DNA from: Ophiostoma sp. CBS 140.51
Taxonomy: Eukaryota > Ascomycota > Sordariomycetes > Ophiostomatales > Ophiostomataceae
Assembly (NCBI GenBank): GCA_029298735.1
Contig: JANSLP010000488.1
Coordinates: forward strand, 1-18,240
Length of the DNA stretch: 18,240 bases
Reading direction: 5' to 3'
The position numbers and the translations under genes were made by a program. Position 1 is the stretch's first letter, and the number at the start of each line of letters is the position of its first letter. Shown here in pieces: positions 1 to 8,069 of the stretch. Under the pieces are notes generated by a model. That model had not been told where the DNA came from, searched no databases, and was given only the letters and a program-made list of their open reading frames with translations.

Positions 1-1036
1 TCGTATGTAGCTTTTTGTACCTGTGGATCGATTTCAGACGATTTCACCAATCAAAAGGAAGTCCACAAAAAAAGTAATATTTTCGGCCCCAAGGAGATAA
101 GAAACCAGACACAGCCCAGCCACTTTTCCTGACAACAGCCTTTCAAGCTCTTGTCAAGCCCCTTTCTGAGCTGCACTCTCCTCCCTTGCACCGCCCTGTC
201 TGACCACTGACTAGACCTAAGCTGCCAAGGCTGCGCCTTTCATGCAAAAGCTGGGGGTGATACGGCCAAAGAACCCCGGGTTCGGTCTTTACGAGCGGTA
301 GTCAGCAAATTGCTCCGCGCCGTAACGACCCCTCCAGCAAGGTTATCCCGCGGATAGGGACATTAAATACCGAATCCCGGCCAGCTTCCCATATGTTTCG
401 CGGCAGGGAACAGTGTCCGAAGGAATTAGCTTAACTGCCGTAGCCGCGCCTGAAGTCTAGATCCAAATCTTATCTCCTTTTCCGCCGTTTGTGCTGCGCC
501 TGGTTTGTACATTTGCTCCGTGCCAGTGCATGGACGTCCGCTTTTACCCCATGCTGGACGTGACGGTCGTAGTCACTATCACGATAGCTCTTCATCCTGC
601 ATCCTTCGTGGCTTACTTTGTGTCTGTGATCGCCCTGTTTAAGGCCTGTTTGACGCCTGTTTAACGCGCGCGATGCAGATTCGGGTAAGTCGGCCTAAAG
701 ATGACGACTATTTGAAATCATTCCATGAAGATGACGACAGAAAGTATAAAGTACAACGTGCAAGATAAAAGGGAAGAGGCAGAAGACAAATTGTAGAAAG
801 CACAGCATTGTAAAGCTTATTTCTCCCTCTCTCTATGTCCAGACAGACCGTCACACACTTCGTTCGACACACCAAGTTCAACAGATTCCACTCACTCAAC
901 GGACACTTCGAAATGGTTAACACTACGCCAATCTGCAAGTCTACGATTATCTCCCCCGCTACGTCGTGACTTTTATTAACATCGTTGGCTTCCAGGCAGC
1001 GACTCGAAAGAATGGTCCGCATTCGCCCCGTCTTTC
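1..1036. other. Intergenic region left of the methyltransferase
   Basis: I see no convincing gene here. The stretch holds a CCAAT box near 47, a three-copy 11-bp tandem repeat at 634-666, and a perfect GTAAGT donor-like sequence at 685-690 right after a four-codon ATG reading frame (673-684). From about 835 it becomes CA-rich and leader-like. ATGs at 835 and 913 share one frame, which stops at TGA 967-969. The methyltransferase frame is open from 980 onward, so part of 913-1036 is probably exon and intron of that gene. Confidence 0.55.
634..666. repeat. Three-copy 11-bp tandem repeat (CCTGTTTRASG)
   Basis: The units are CCTGTTTAAGG (634-644), CCTGTTTGACG (645-655) and CCTGTTTAACG (656-666). 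They follow each other without a gap and differ only at positions 8 and 10. The repeat is about 250 bp upstream of the probable methyltransferase start region. It could be a protein-binding array of about one helical turn per unit, or simple replication slippage. Confidence 0.75.
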
Positions 1037-1843
1037 ATGAAGATGGCGACCGCCGGGCCGGGCACTCGCCCCGCTGCCGCCATGGCTGAGGCTGCTAATA
1101 CTGCGATTCCGTTTACATCGGCCACAACGGTCCTCGACATTGGCACAGGTCCTGGCCAAGTCCCTGCTGCGATCCTCAGCGCCTACGGCGCATCTCTTCC
1201 CGCCTCCTCCCACCTCATCGCGTCCGACTTTTCGACCGGCATCCTCGACCAGCTCGAACTGCGCAAGAAATCCGAAATCGAAGGCGGCAACGCCGACTGG
1301 TCCAAGCTCGAGATCCAGAACCTCGACGTGACCGACCTCTCGGCGCTCGCCGACGGCTCTGTTAGCCACGCCTTTGCCGCCTTCGTTCTATTTATGGTGC
1401 CGCAATCCGGCGCCGCTCTCGGCGAGATCCACCGTATCCTTACAAGCGAGAACGGCGGCGGGTTCTTTGCGCAGAGCTCGTGGCAGACGACCGAGTGGGC
1501 CGATCTCATGGGCTTTGTGTCCAAGGTGCGCCCCGAAAAGGCGGTGCCGCAGCTGCCCAAGACATGGGCTACCGTCGAGGGTGTCAAGGGCGAGCTGGAG
1601 GCGGCCGGCTTCCGGGACGTTGATGTGATTTCTGTCGAGGCGTACATGCCCTATGAGGATCCGGACGAGGTTGCCCGGTTTTTGTTGACTCAGATCCCGC
1701 TGATGAAGCGGCTGACGAGCGACATGACGGGCGAAGAGCTGGAGAAGACGCGGGACCTCATGGTCGAGGAGATCAAGGCGAAGCACCCAGAGACGCCCGG
1801 CCGGCTGGTCGGCACCGCTCTGGTCGGTATTGGACGGAAGTAA
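1037..1843 (+). CDS. SAM-dependent class I methyltransferase (N-terminus uncertain)
   Basis: The protein has 268 aa from this ATG. Motif I, VLDIGTGPGQ, lies at residues 32-41 and is the glycine-rich SAM-binding loop. An acidic strand end (IASDFS, 61-66) follows, then NLDV (96-99) and a hydrophobic strand AFVLFMVP (115-122), the usual order in a Rossmann-fold class I methyltransferase of UbiE/Methyltransf_11/25 type. The substrate cannot be read from the sequence. The start is doubtful: the frame stays open upstream to 980, and the extra residues (DSKEWSAFAPSF just before the annotated Met) look like the normal N-terminal helix of fungal members. A short first exon from ATG 913 (MVNTTPIC) is therefore likely. 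One frame-compatible intron is 939-999, but its donor GTCTAC is weak. The codons are GC-rich at third positions and the C-terminus looks complete. Confidence 0.82.
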   Translation: MKMATAGPGTRPAAAMAEAANTAIPFTSATTVLDIGTGPGQVPAAILSAYGASLPASSHLIASDFSTGILDQLELRKKSEIEGGNADWSKLEIQNLDVTDLSALADGSVSHAFAAFVLFMVPQSGAALGEIHRILTSENGGGFFAQSSWQTTEWADLMGFVSKVRPEKAVPQLPKTWATVEGVKGELEAAGFRDVDVISVEAYMPYEDPDEVARFLLTQIPLMKRLTSDMTGEELEKTRDLMVEEIKAKHPETPGRLVGTALVGIGRK

Positions 1844-2159
1844 TCGGTGGCATCGTGTTAGACCTGCTGGGCAGTGTCGTCTGCAAATATGCCATAGCCC
1901 ACGAACAAATTCATTCAACATTATTTACGTTATTTACGAATTAGGAGAAGTCCACAGCCCGACCTTCCTCGTGATTCATCACGTTCGCGTGGTCAGAATG
2001 TGTTGTGCATCACCCACCTTATGTTCTTCGACCACGTCATATTAAATTAGAAGCAACTCTTTGGTGCCCACTACACTGTGAGATTGCAGCTCTCCCACGC
2101 CTTGCTCTTTGTTGGCGTGAGAAGCAGGAGTCCTTGGCGAGCCTGGGCATGGTCACTGG

Positions 2160-2236
2160 TATAAATCAAAGAAAGTGAGAACTGCCGACGACAGCTACGC
2201 TCCCAAGAAACAACACAACACCAAACAATGTGAGAT
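2160..2236 (+). promoter_or_regulatory. Promoter-like segment leading to a start-stop codon pair
   Basis: TATAAAT at 2160-2166 is followed 40-60 bp later by a CA-rich, leader-like run (2208-2227). The first ATG (2228-2230) is directly followed by TGA (2231-2233). A second ATG at 2237 opens only a 32-codon frame. The arrangement looks like a pol II promoter without a protein product. It may drive a non-coding transcript, a decayed gene or a spliced transcript I cannot follow; GTAAAT near 2254 is a possible donor. Confidence 0.3.
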
Positions 2237-2409
2237 ATGAAAGGACTGAAAGGAGGTAAATGTGGTTCAAATTATTTCATGATTCGTTCAGCTATTCTCT
2301 GCTCTTCTCTCTGTTGTGCGAGTGAGAGATCCTGAACACTCCTGGTGGGGTTTAAGGCCCGAAATCTCTGCTCGTCACATGACCACGCATTAAAGCAAAG
2401 AGATTGAGT

Positions 2410-2454
2410 ACCAAGAGCACAAAGAATACCAAGAATACCAAGAGAACCAAGAGC
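2410..2454. repeat. Five-copy 9-bp tandem repeat (ACCAAGARN)
   Basis: The units are ACCAAGAGC, ACAAAGAAT, ACCAAGAAT, ACCAAGAGA and ACCAAGAGC, end to end. The 9-bp period keeps reading frame, and the minus strand across it is open from 2613 to 2272 (a Leu/Gly-rich 113-aa frame). That frame lacks coding-like codon use, so I treat this as a minisatellite. Confidence 0.75.
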
Positions 2455-2818
2455 ACCGGAGCCCTGCAATAGCCACTGCCTAGCGCTAGAATGCCTGGTC
2501 CAAGACATGCCCAGACACCGCAGGGATATTTGCAGCCTGCCCAGAGCCGCGAGGGAACCAGAAGAGCAGGCTGTGCAACAGAGTGATACTCCATACAAAC
2601 TTCTTATTTCCATACGTTGCTGTCGTTCGCTGTTGCCCTTTTAACCCTATTTACTCGTGCTTTCCACTTTTGCGCAACACTGTCCACCGTCCTTGTATTT
2701 ATGTGTAATTCCACACCACAGGCCTGGCCAACCTAATCAAAACCTAAATGGCTGGCGTGAAACCCCCGGAATCTGGGCGAATCAGCACGACGTCGCCCCC
2801 TGCCTGGATCTCATCGGG

Positions 2819-2851
2819 GCCTGGTTGGGGCCTGGCGCTCGCCTGGTTGGG
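2819..2851. repeat. Three-unit 11-bp-period repeat (GCCTGGTTGGG)
   Basis: GCCTGGTTGGG occurs at 2819-2829 and exactly again at 2841-2851. The 11 bases between them (GCCTGGCGCTC) share the first six positions, so the period is 11 throughout. The CCTG head and the period match the separate repeat at 634-666. Confidence 0.65.
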
Positions 2852-3693
2852 ACACCAGGGCGAGACCGTCCCGCGGAGTCGGCGCTAGCCGCAACGTTCT
2901 CACGTCGTTCTCTCCTTCTTGGAGACGCCAAAAAGTGGCCAAAAAGGGCAGGGGCTGATGGCGCAGCCTCTGGGCCTTGCGCCGCGTGAGCCGTTTTTGT
3001 GGTTGTCCGTCGATTTTCGGGGTATTTTCTCAGTTTTCTTTCTTCTCGCCTCCCTTGCCGTTCGCTTGCCCGTGACCTAACAGAAAGTCGTAATTATTTT
3101 TATCTCTTTTCGGACTGAAACGAAAACGTACCTGAAAAGAAGAAAAGAGAAGAAGAAAAGATCCCGAGGCTCCTTCTTGTCGGTCGTTCCTGCCTTTTCG
3201 ATTTTGTTGTGGTTTAAAACATTGTCCTTCCCCCCTTTGCATTGTCTTAGGTCTTCTTCAGCCTCCTCGTTGCATCGCTCCTTCCTTGTTTAAATTACAG
3301 CCCTGCTTGGCCGTCCCCGCCCACAAGGCCAAAAACCACCGAAAAGACCAGCGAACCGCATAAATTCTTGCACATCCTCACCGAATCCTTCCTTCCCTTT
3401 TCGCATGTTTCCTGGTACACGGGTTACGGTCGTGTCCCTTCCCTTTGCGCTTTGCGGCTCGATATTGCTTTGCGCCTGCCTCGTTTTTATTAGATTTCGC
3501 TGATCTGCCGGCTCCCAATCGTCCAGAGTCGTCCACGCCTTCCCGTTCGGTTCGTGACTCTTCAGATCACTGCAGCCGTGCACCATCCTGCACCTTCCTG
3601 CACAGAAAACAGTCCTTTCCAGCGCCACTGCTCTGCCAAGCCTGGCTAAGCGCGCCTTGCACGTCGCGAAGCTGGACAGCTCCATAATACGAG

Positions 3694-3714
3694 TCTCCTA
3701 GAATTCTAAGGAGA
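3694..3714. repeat. Near-perfect 21-bp inverted repeat
   Basis: TCTCC-TAGAATTCTA-AGGAGA is palindromic around an EcoRI-like GAATTC centre, except for one extra A in the right arm. It lies about 390 bp upstream of the protease start codon. It could be a dimeric transcription-factor site or a small hairpin in the leader, and I have no basis to choose. Confidence 0.55.
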
Positions 3715-4101
3715 TTTTAGGTTGTCAGAGTGGAGACGACAACCTTGCAGCTCTTGCCGTTCCTGCCTAGACTGAGAAGCAAGGAAAAGGAAATAAAGAA
3801 ATAAGAAAGCCGCCGCCCCCCAGAAACCTCCCGGGCCCCGCGCGCACCTTCCTGAGAATCTCAGCTTTTGGAGAACGCCTCATTTGCGCCTTCCCCTATT
3901 ATTTCTTATTCTTATTTTTCGATATTGACAACTGCTGTTCCTGCCGTTGCTGTTGTCACTGTCACGATTGGCCCTAAATCCCATCGCAGAGCCCCAAATC
4001 GCGGGTTTTACGACTTCACTCTTACACGCAACACAACACATCCTTAACACCCTTTCTATCAACACACTTGCGCACCGCGCAAGCTACACAACAACGCGAC
4101 A

Positions 4102-5688
4102 ATGCGGTCCGTCACTGTCCTGGAGTCGCTGGCGCTCTTCATTGCCACCACATCAGCCGCCAATGTCGTCGAAATCGGCATCAACAGAATACGGCCCGGC
4201 CAGCCCGGTCTCCCCAACACCCTGAGATCCCGCGCCAACTCGCCGAGCACGTACATCGAGACACTCGTCAACAATGTCACTGGCGGTGGCTACTACGCCA
4301 GCGTCGACGTCGGCACGCCGCCGCAGCCGCAGGTACTTGTTATCGACACGGGCAGCAGCGACGTCTGGGTTGTCGCTTCCGATGCCGACCTGTGCACGAG
4401 CTCCCTGCTGCAGCGCAAGTACGGTGACACTTGCTCCGACACGTACGACTCCTCCAAGAGCTCGACCTACGAGCTGGTCAGCAGCGAGGGCTTCGACATT
4501 AGCTACCTGGACGGCACCGGCTCGAGCGGTGACTACATTACCGACACTTTTGCGATTGGCGGCGCCTCCATCAAGGCGCTGCAGATCGGCTATGCCACGC
4601 AGACGGTCCGCGGCACAGGCATCATGGGCATCAGCTACTCGGCTAGCGAGTCGACGCTGGACACTTACCCCAACCTGATTGACCAGTTTGTGCAGCAGGA
4701 CCTCATCTCGACCAAGGCCTACTCTCTGTACCTCAACGACTTCCGCAGTGATTCGGGCTCTATTCTGTTTGGCGGCGTCGACACCGACAAGTTTATCGGC
4801 AACCTGTCGACCATGCCTATTGTCCAGACGCAGTCCAGCAACGGCACCAGCGGCTACACCGTCTTGGCCGTCGCCCTCAACTCCATGACGGCCAATCCGG
4901 GCTCGGGCGAGAACAACTCTCCCGTCAGCCTTGGTGGCCAGCCTCTACCCGCCATTCTGGACTCTGGCACCACCCTTTCGTACCTGCCCAGCTCTGTCGC
5001 CAGCTCGCTCTTCAACGCTATTGGTGCCTACACTGATGACCTCGTCACTGGCTACACCTTCATTGACTGCGACGGCCCGTCCGACCTGACTGTGACGCTG
5101 TCCCTCGGCAAGGGCGCTACCATTGTCCTGCCCACATCGCAGATTGTCCTCGACGTCTTTGCCGGCATGCAGTCCCAGATCCCGTCCAACGTGCCCTTCT
5201 CCAACGCCTGCCTGTTCGGCTTCCAGGACATTGGTAGCGCCTCGTCCTCGTCGCTGTCGGCCATTGCCGCCGCCCAGATCGCCGCCACCTCGGGCAGCTC
5301 TTTCGCGCTGCTCGGCGATACCTTTTTGCGGTCCACCTATGCCGTCTACGACCTGACCAACAACGAGATTGGCCTCGCCCAGTCCAACCTCAACAGCTCC
5401 ACCTCCAACATTGTCGAGCTCAAGGCCTCGGACAATGGTATTCCTACCCTGACGGGCGTCAAGGCCCAGCAGACCACCTCGGCCTCGTCGACCACCGGTA
5501 GCGGCAGCTCTGGCGGTTCCAGCACCAGCGGCGGCTCGGGCGACAGCGACGGCACTGTCACGGTCACGGCCAGCCCCAAGTCGAACGTTGCCGCCGGCGT
5601 TGTCTCTGGCCCCAGTTACGGCGTCCTGGCTGCGGCCGGTGCCGCCTGCCTAGCCTCGTTCCTGGGCGGTGCCCTGGTTATGGCATAA
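4102..5688 (+). CDS. GPI-anchored yapsin-type aspartic endopeptidase
   Basis: This is a 528-aa pepsin-family (A1) protease, predicted to be secreted and held at the plasma membrane or wall. An N-terminal signal peptide covers about residues 1-19. A short propeptide ends near the basic LRSR at 41-44. The first catalytic motif is VIDTGSSDVWV (Asp82) and the second AILDSGTT (Asp287), so both active-site aspartates are present. Paired cysteines sit at 98/111 and 323/370, as expected for disulfide-bonded loops. The pepsin fold ends near 428 after LLGDTFLRSTYAVYD. A Ser/Gly/Thr-rich stalk (about 455-490) and a hydrophobic C-terminus (about 507-528) preceded by small residues indicate GPI attachment, probably in 493-503. 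Members of the OPSB/CtsD/yapsin group have this layout and process surface or secreted proteins. There is no intron, and codon use is strongly GC3-biased. The ATG sits in a good context (GACAATG) after a CA-rich leader. Confidence 0.93.
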   Translation: MRSVTVLESLALFIATTSAANVVEIGINRIRPGQPGLPNTLRSRANSPSTYIETLVNNVTGGGYYASVDVGTPPQPQVLVIDTGSSDVWVVASDADLCTSSLLQRKYGDTCSDTYDSSKSSTYELVSSEGFDISYLDGTGSSGDYITDTFAIGGASIKALQIGYATQTVRGTGIMGISYSASESTLDTYPNLIDQFVQQDLISTKAYSLYLNDFRSDSGSILFGGVDTDKFIGNLSTMPIVQTQSSNGTSGYTVLAVALNSMTANPGSGENNSPVSLGGQPLPAILDSGTTLSYLPSSVASSLFNAIGAYTDDLVTGYTFIDCDGPSDLTVTLSLGKGATIVLPTSQIVLDVFAGMQSQIPSNVPFSNACLFGFQDIGSASSSSLSAIAAAQIAATSGSSFALLGDTFLRSTYAVYDLTNNEIGLAQSNLNSSTSNIVELKASDNGIPTLTGVKAQQTTSASSTTGSGSSGGSSTSGGSGDSDGTVTVTASPKSNVAAGVVSGPSYGVLAAAGAACLASFLGGALVMA

Positions 5689-5992
5689 GCGTTGTGACTG
5701 TCTCTCCTTTCGATTTCCTGTCCTTTCTATCTTGTTTATTGTACATCACTTTTTTCATTATTCATATTCATTCGTCATATATAATTTTCCACGGCTTATT
5801 GGTTTTATTAAAAAAGAGCCACAGAAACGGTCTTTTTTGGGTTACATACACACATATATACACATTGTATGCACATATTATGTTTTCTTCTTATTATAAT
5901 TTACATACGCAGAGCCTTTTGGAAACGGTAATAGAATCCATTTGCATTATATGGGTATCATAGTGTTCTTGGCTGTGAATGTATATTGCACA
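5689..5992. other. Convergent 3' intergenic region
   Basis: This is a 304-bp AT-rich spacer between two convergent genes. It has T-rich 3' UTR-like sequence on the left and a run of CATATATACACA-type dinucleotides near 5850-5865. It presumably carries both poly(A) sites. No gene is visible. Confidence 0.6.
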
Positions 5993-7597
5993 TCAGTCCT
6001 CATCTTTGAAGATGGCATCCTCGTCTTCCTCTTCTTTGGCCGCCTCTTGTTCTGCCTTGGCAGCTGCTTCAGCTGCCGCCGCCTCCTCTTCTGCCTTTGC
6101 CGCCGCCGCTTCCGCTTCTTCCTTCTCCAACGCCATCAGCCGCTGCCGCGCCGTATCCCGCGTCTGCTGCACAAAGTCTGCGTATGTGCTCTCCGTTCGT
6201 CGGGCGGCCACGTCGGCTGCATCGCCCAACTTGCCGCCCTGCGCACCCAACCCGACGCCAGAACGGTAAACAGACGGTGCAATTGCCTCAGTAAGTCCAC
6301 CACCTTGTGCACCCAATCCCTGGCCAGCCGTCCAGCCCATCTTGCTAAGCAGGGCGGCGCCTTTGGATGGAGTTGCGGTAGTAGACACTGTTGCGTCATT
6401 CTTTGCCCGCTTGCTCGACTTATTCTTGGTGCTGTCACCGTACACGAGACGCCGTTCGCGAGCGCGGTCACGGTACTGGGCAGTCGTAGTTCCTGCCGTC
6501 GAAGGTGCAGCCGGGCGCATGCGTAGAAGAGGACGGATGTGCAATGCTGGCGTGTCCGGTGTTGATGGGTCATCTTCTTTCTTCTCTTCATCTTCCTCCT
6601 TCAAAGAGACATCATTCTTTTGTGATTCAGCCTCCTCGGCAGCCTTGTTGACAGCCGCTACAGCCGCAGCCACTGATGCAGGGTCTCGCGTACGAGCTCT
6701 GTGCAAAGCACTTTCGCGTTCATGTAGACGAAGCATTGCCCTGCTCCGAAAGCGTCGCCGACACAACAGACAACCGTGATATAATGTTAAACCAGCGTCA
6801 TCCACCGGATTGGGCACTCGTATTGGTGCAGCATACGAGGTATAGGTCGGCGCGAGATCGCCCCTCCGGCGAGGCAGTCGTTTGATATGCACCGGCGGTC
6901 GGACGGCTTTCGTGGTGGGTTGAGGCTGAGACTCCTTGTCTTGGTCGACCATTGTGTCGTCTTCATTTGGGTCTGTCGCTTTCGCCGCCGCCGCCGCTGT
7001 GGCCGCCGCGTCGTCTTCCGCAATCTTGGCGTACCGCTGCAGCGCCGTCTTGCGCACGACTCCATCCCGCAGCTGTCGTCGATGATTTGATGACAAGGCC
7101 TCGTGGTCGCGCAGCTGCTGTCGCGAGTCAAAACGCACCAGACATAGCAGACACGTCGGTGGCAGTGAGGAGGTGGCCGTCGCCATAGCCGCCGCTTTCT
7201 CGCCCATCGAGTTGCGGCCCAGACCCCGCCCGATGCCAAAGGACACATACCGGTCGCGGCGGTGTGGCGCGCGGACCTGTTTGGAGAAAGGGAGGCCGTC
7301 CTGGTCGCGCTTCTTCGATTTTGCAGTCTTGGTTTTTTCGCCCGTCCTCGCCTTTTTTCGTGGCCGGCCGGGCGTCTCTGCATTCTCGCCGTCGTCATTC
7401 TCGTCGGAGGCCGGAGTACGACCACCTCCCAGCTCCGCCGTCATCTTGGCCCATTTCTGGACCTGGCTCTGCATGTTGGGTGCCATAGCGGCGGCGGCTG
7501 CTGCTGAACGTTTTTCTTTCTTGGCTGCCGCGACGGCTGCCGACGAGACATCACTGCCACCTCGGGCAGCCGCCGACGACGTCGGATTGGGTGCCAT
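5993..7597 (-). CDS. RBM5/10-like protein with two C2H2 fingers and a G-patch
   Basis: This is a 534-aa, probably nuclear, RNA-associated protein. Two C2H2 fingers are visible: Cys149/Cys152/His165/His172 and Cys276/Cys279/His292/His299. The second is followed by a Glu/Lys-rich linker, then YRDRARERRLVYG (375-387) and a G-patch at about 414-458 (MGWTAGQGLG, then GVGLGAQGG). The order C2H2, YRDRA.ERR..YG, G-patch matches the C-terminal third of vertebrate splicing regulators RBM5 and RBM10. The RRMs, RanBP2 finger and OCRE domain of those proteins are absent, and there is an extra N-terminal finger. Basic low-complexity (about 78-97) and poly-Ala tracts flank the domains. The C-terminus (about 485-534) is an Ala/Glu/Lys helix, probably a coiled coil. 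G-patches usually activate DEAH helicases such as Prp43 or Prp2, so a role in splicing or ribosome assembly is inferred. No intron. The gene is divergent from the phosphodiesterase. Confidence 0.88.
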   Translation of the reverse strand: MAPNPTSSAAARGGSDVSSAAVAAAKKEKRSAAAAAAMAPNMQSQVQKWAKMTAELGGGRTPASDENDDGENAETPGRPRKKARTGEKTKTAKSKKRDQDGLPFSKQVRAPHRRDRYVSFGIGRGLGRNSMGEKAAAMATATSSLPPTCLLCLVRFDSRQQLRDHEALSSNHRRQLRDGVVRKTALQRYAKIAEDDAAATAAAAAKATDPNEDDTMVDQDKESQPQPTTKAVRPPVHIKRLPRRRGDLAPTYTSYAAPIRVPNPVDDAGLTLYHGCLLCRRRFRSRAMLRLHERESALHRARTRDPASVAAAVAAVNKAAEEAESQKNDVSLKEEDEEKKEDDPSTPDTPALHIRPLLRMRPAAPSTAGTTTAQYRDRARERRLVYGDSTKNKSSKRAKNDATVSTTATPSKGAALLSKMGWTAGQGLGAQGGGLTEAIAPSVYRSGVGLGAQGGKLGDAADVAARRTESTYADFVQQTRDTARQRLMALEKEEAEAAAAKAEEEAAAAEAAAKAEQEAAKEEEDEDAIFKDED

Positions 7598-8069
7598 ATC
7601 GAGCAGAGGTGTCGTCGTTAAGAGAAGTGTGGAATCATTGGTGTGTGCGATTGTGAAAGGAGTGTTGTAGAAGAAGCTGTGTCAAGATCGTAAACACGTG
7701 AATTGGAGAACGGAATGTAAAGTGCACTATCGATGCGGAACGCGGAGCACAGCACCAATAAAGGCTAAATTTAGCTAGCCAACACCACTCCACACAAGGG
7801 ACACATTAGGGGGCTAGTGCCTGCTGTATGTGTACGACAACAGAACCGATAAGGGAAAGAACGACCCTTTAGCCAACGCCGCAAGCCAAGACAGAACACG
7901 AAGAATCTTTCATTCTCGTCAATATCACGACTTTTCACACCACGACCACCCCCCAGCGACGCTGTCGAGTCGGATCCATCGAAAGACGCATCGGGCTTGT
8001 TTTGCAGACCGACACTCGACGGCTTGGCATCGACAACTCCTACTCACGACCCGCGGAACAGAACCCACG
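7598..8069. promoter_or_regulatory. Divergent promoter region (G-patch gene / phosphodiesterase gene)
   Basis: These 472 bp separate two head-to-head genes and must hold both promoters. I see no clear TATA box. An A-rich patch with CCAATAAAGG lies at 7753-7762, and GCTAGC occurs near 7775. The right half (about 7840-8069) is a CA-rich leader typical of fungal 5' UTRs. It contains an upstream ATG at 7830 in frame with the phosphodiesterase, and a separate short frame from 7997. Confidence 0.55.

Larger units (their letters stand above)
1844..4101. other. Gene-poor region between methyltransferase and protease
   Basis: No ORF in these 2.26 kb has coding-like composition. Visible structure includes a tandem TTATTTACG pair near 1921-1938, a TATA-plus-CA-rich-leader segment (2160-2236), a 9-bp repeat (2410-2454), an 11-bp-period repeat (2819-2851) and a near-palindrome (3694-3714). 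From about 3000 the strand becomes pyrimidine-rich with many short C/T runs, typical of the promoter and 5' leader of fungal genes. This suggests an upstream regulatory region of about 1 kb for the protease gene. Confidence 0.5.

Noticed and set aside
673..690. Four-codon first exon followed by perfect GTAAGT
   Set aside because: No acceptor in the right phase leads into the methyltransferase frame, so the donor is probably chance or belongs to an untranslated intron.
2657..2989. 110-codon plus frame
   Set aside because: It crosses the 11-bp repeat and shows no third-position bias; probably a chance frame.
3290..3685. 131-codon minus frame in the protease upstream region
   Set aside because: No codon bias, no recognised motif, and it lies in a pyrimidine-rich leader-like stretch.
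6787..7425. 212-codon minus frame inside the G-patch gene
   Set aside because: It is a shifted frame of the 534-aa protein, which carries the C2H2 and G-patch motifs in the other frame.
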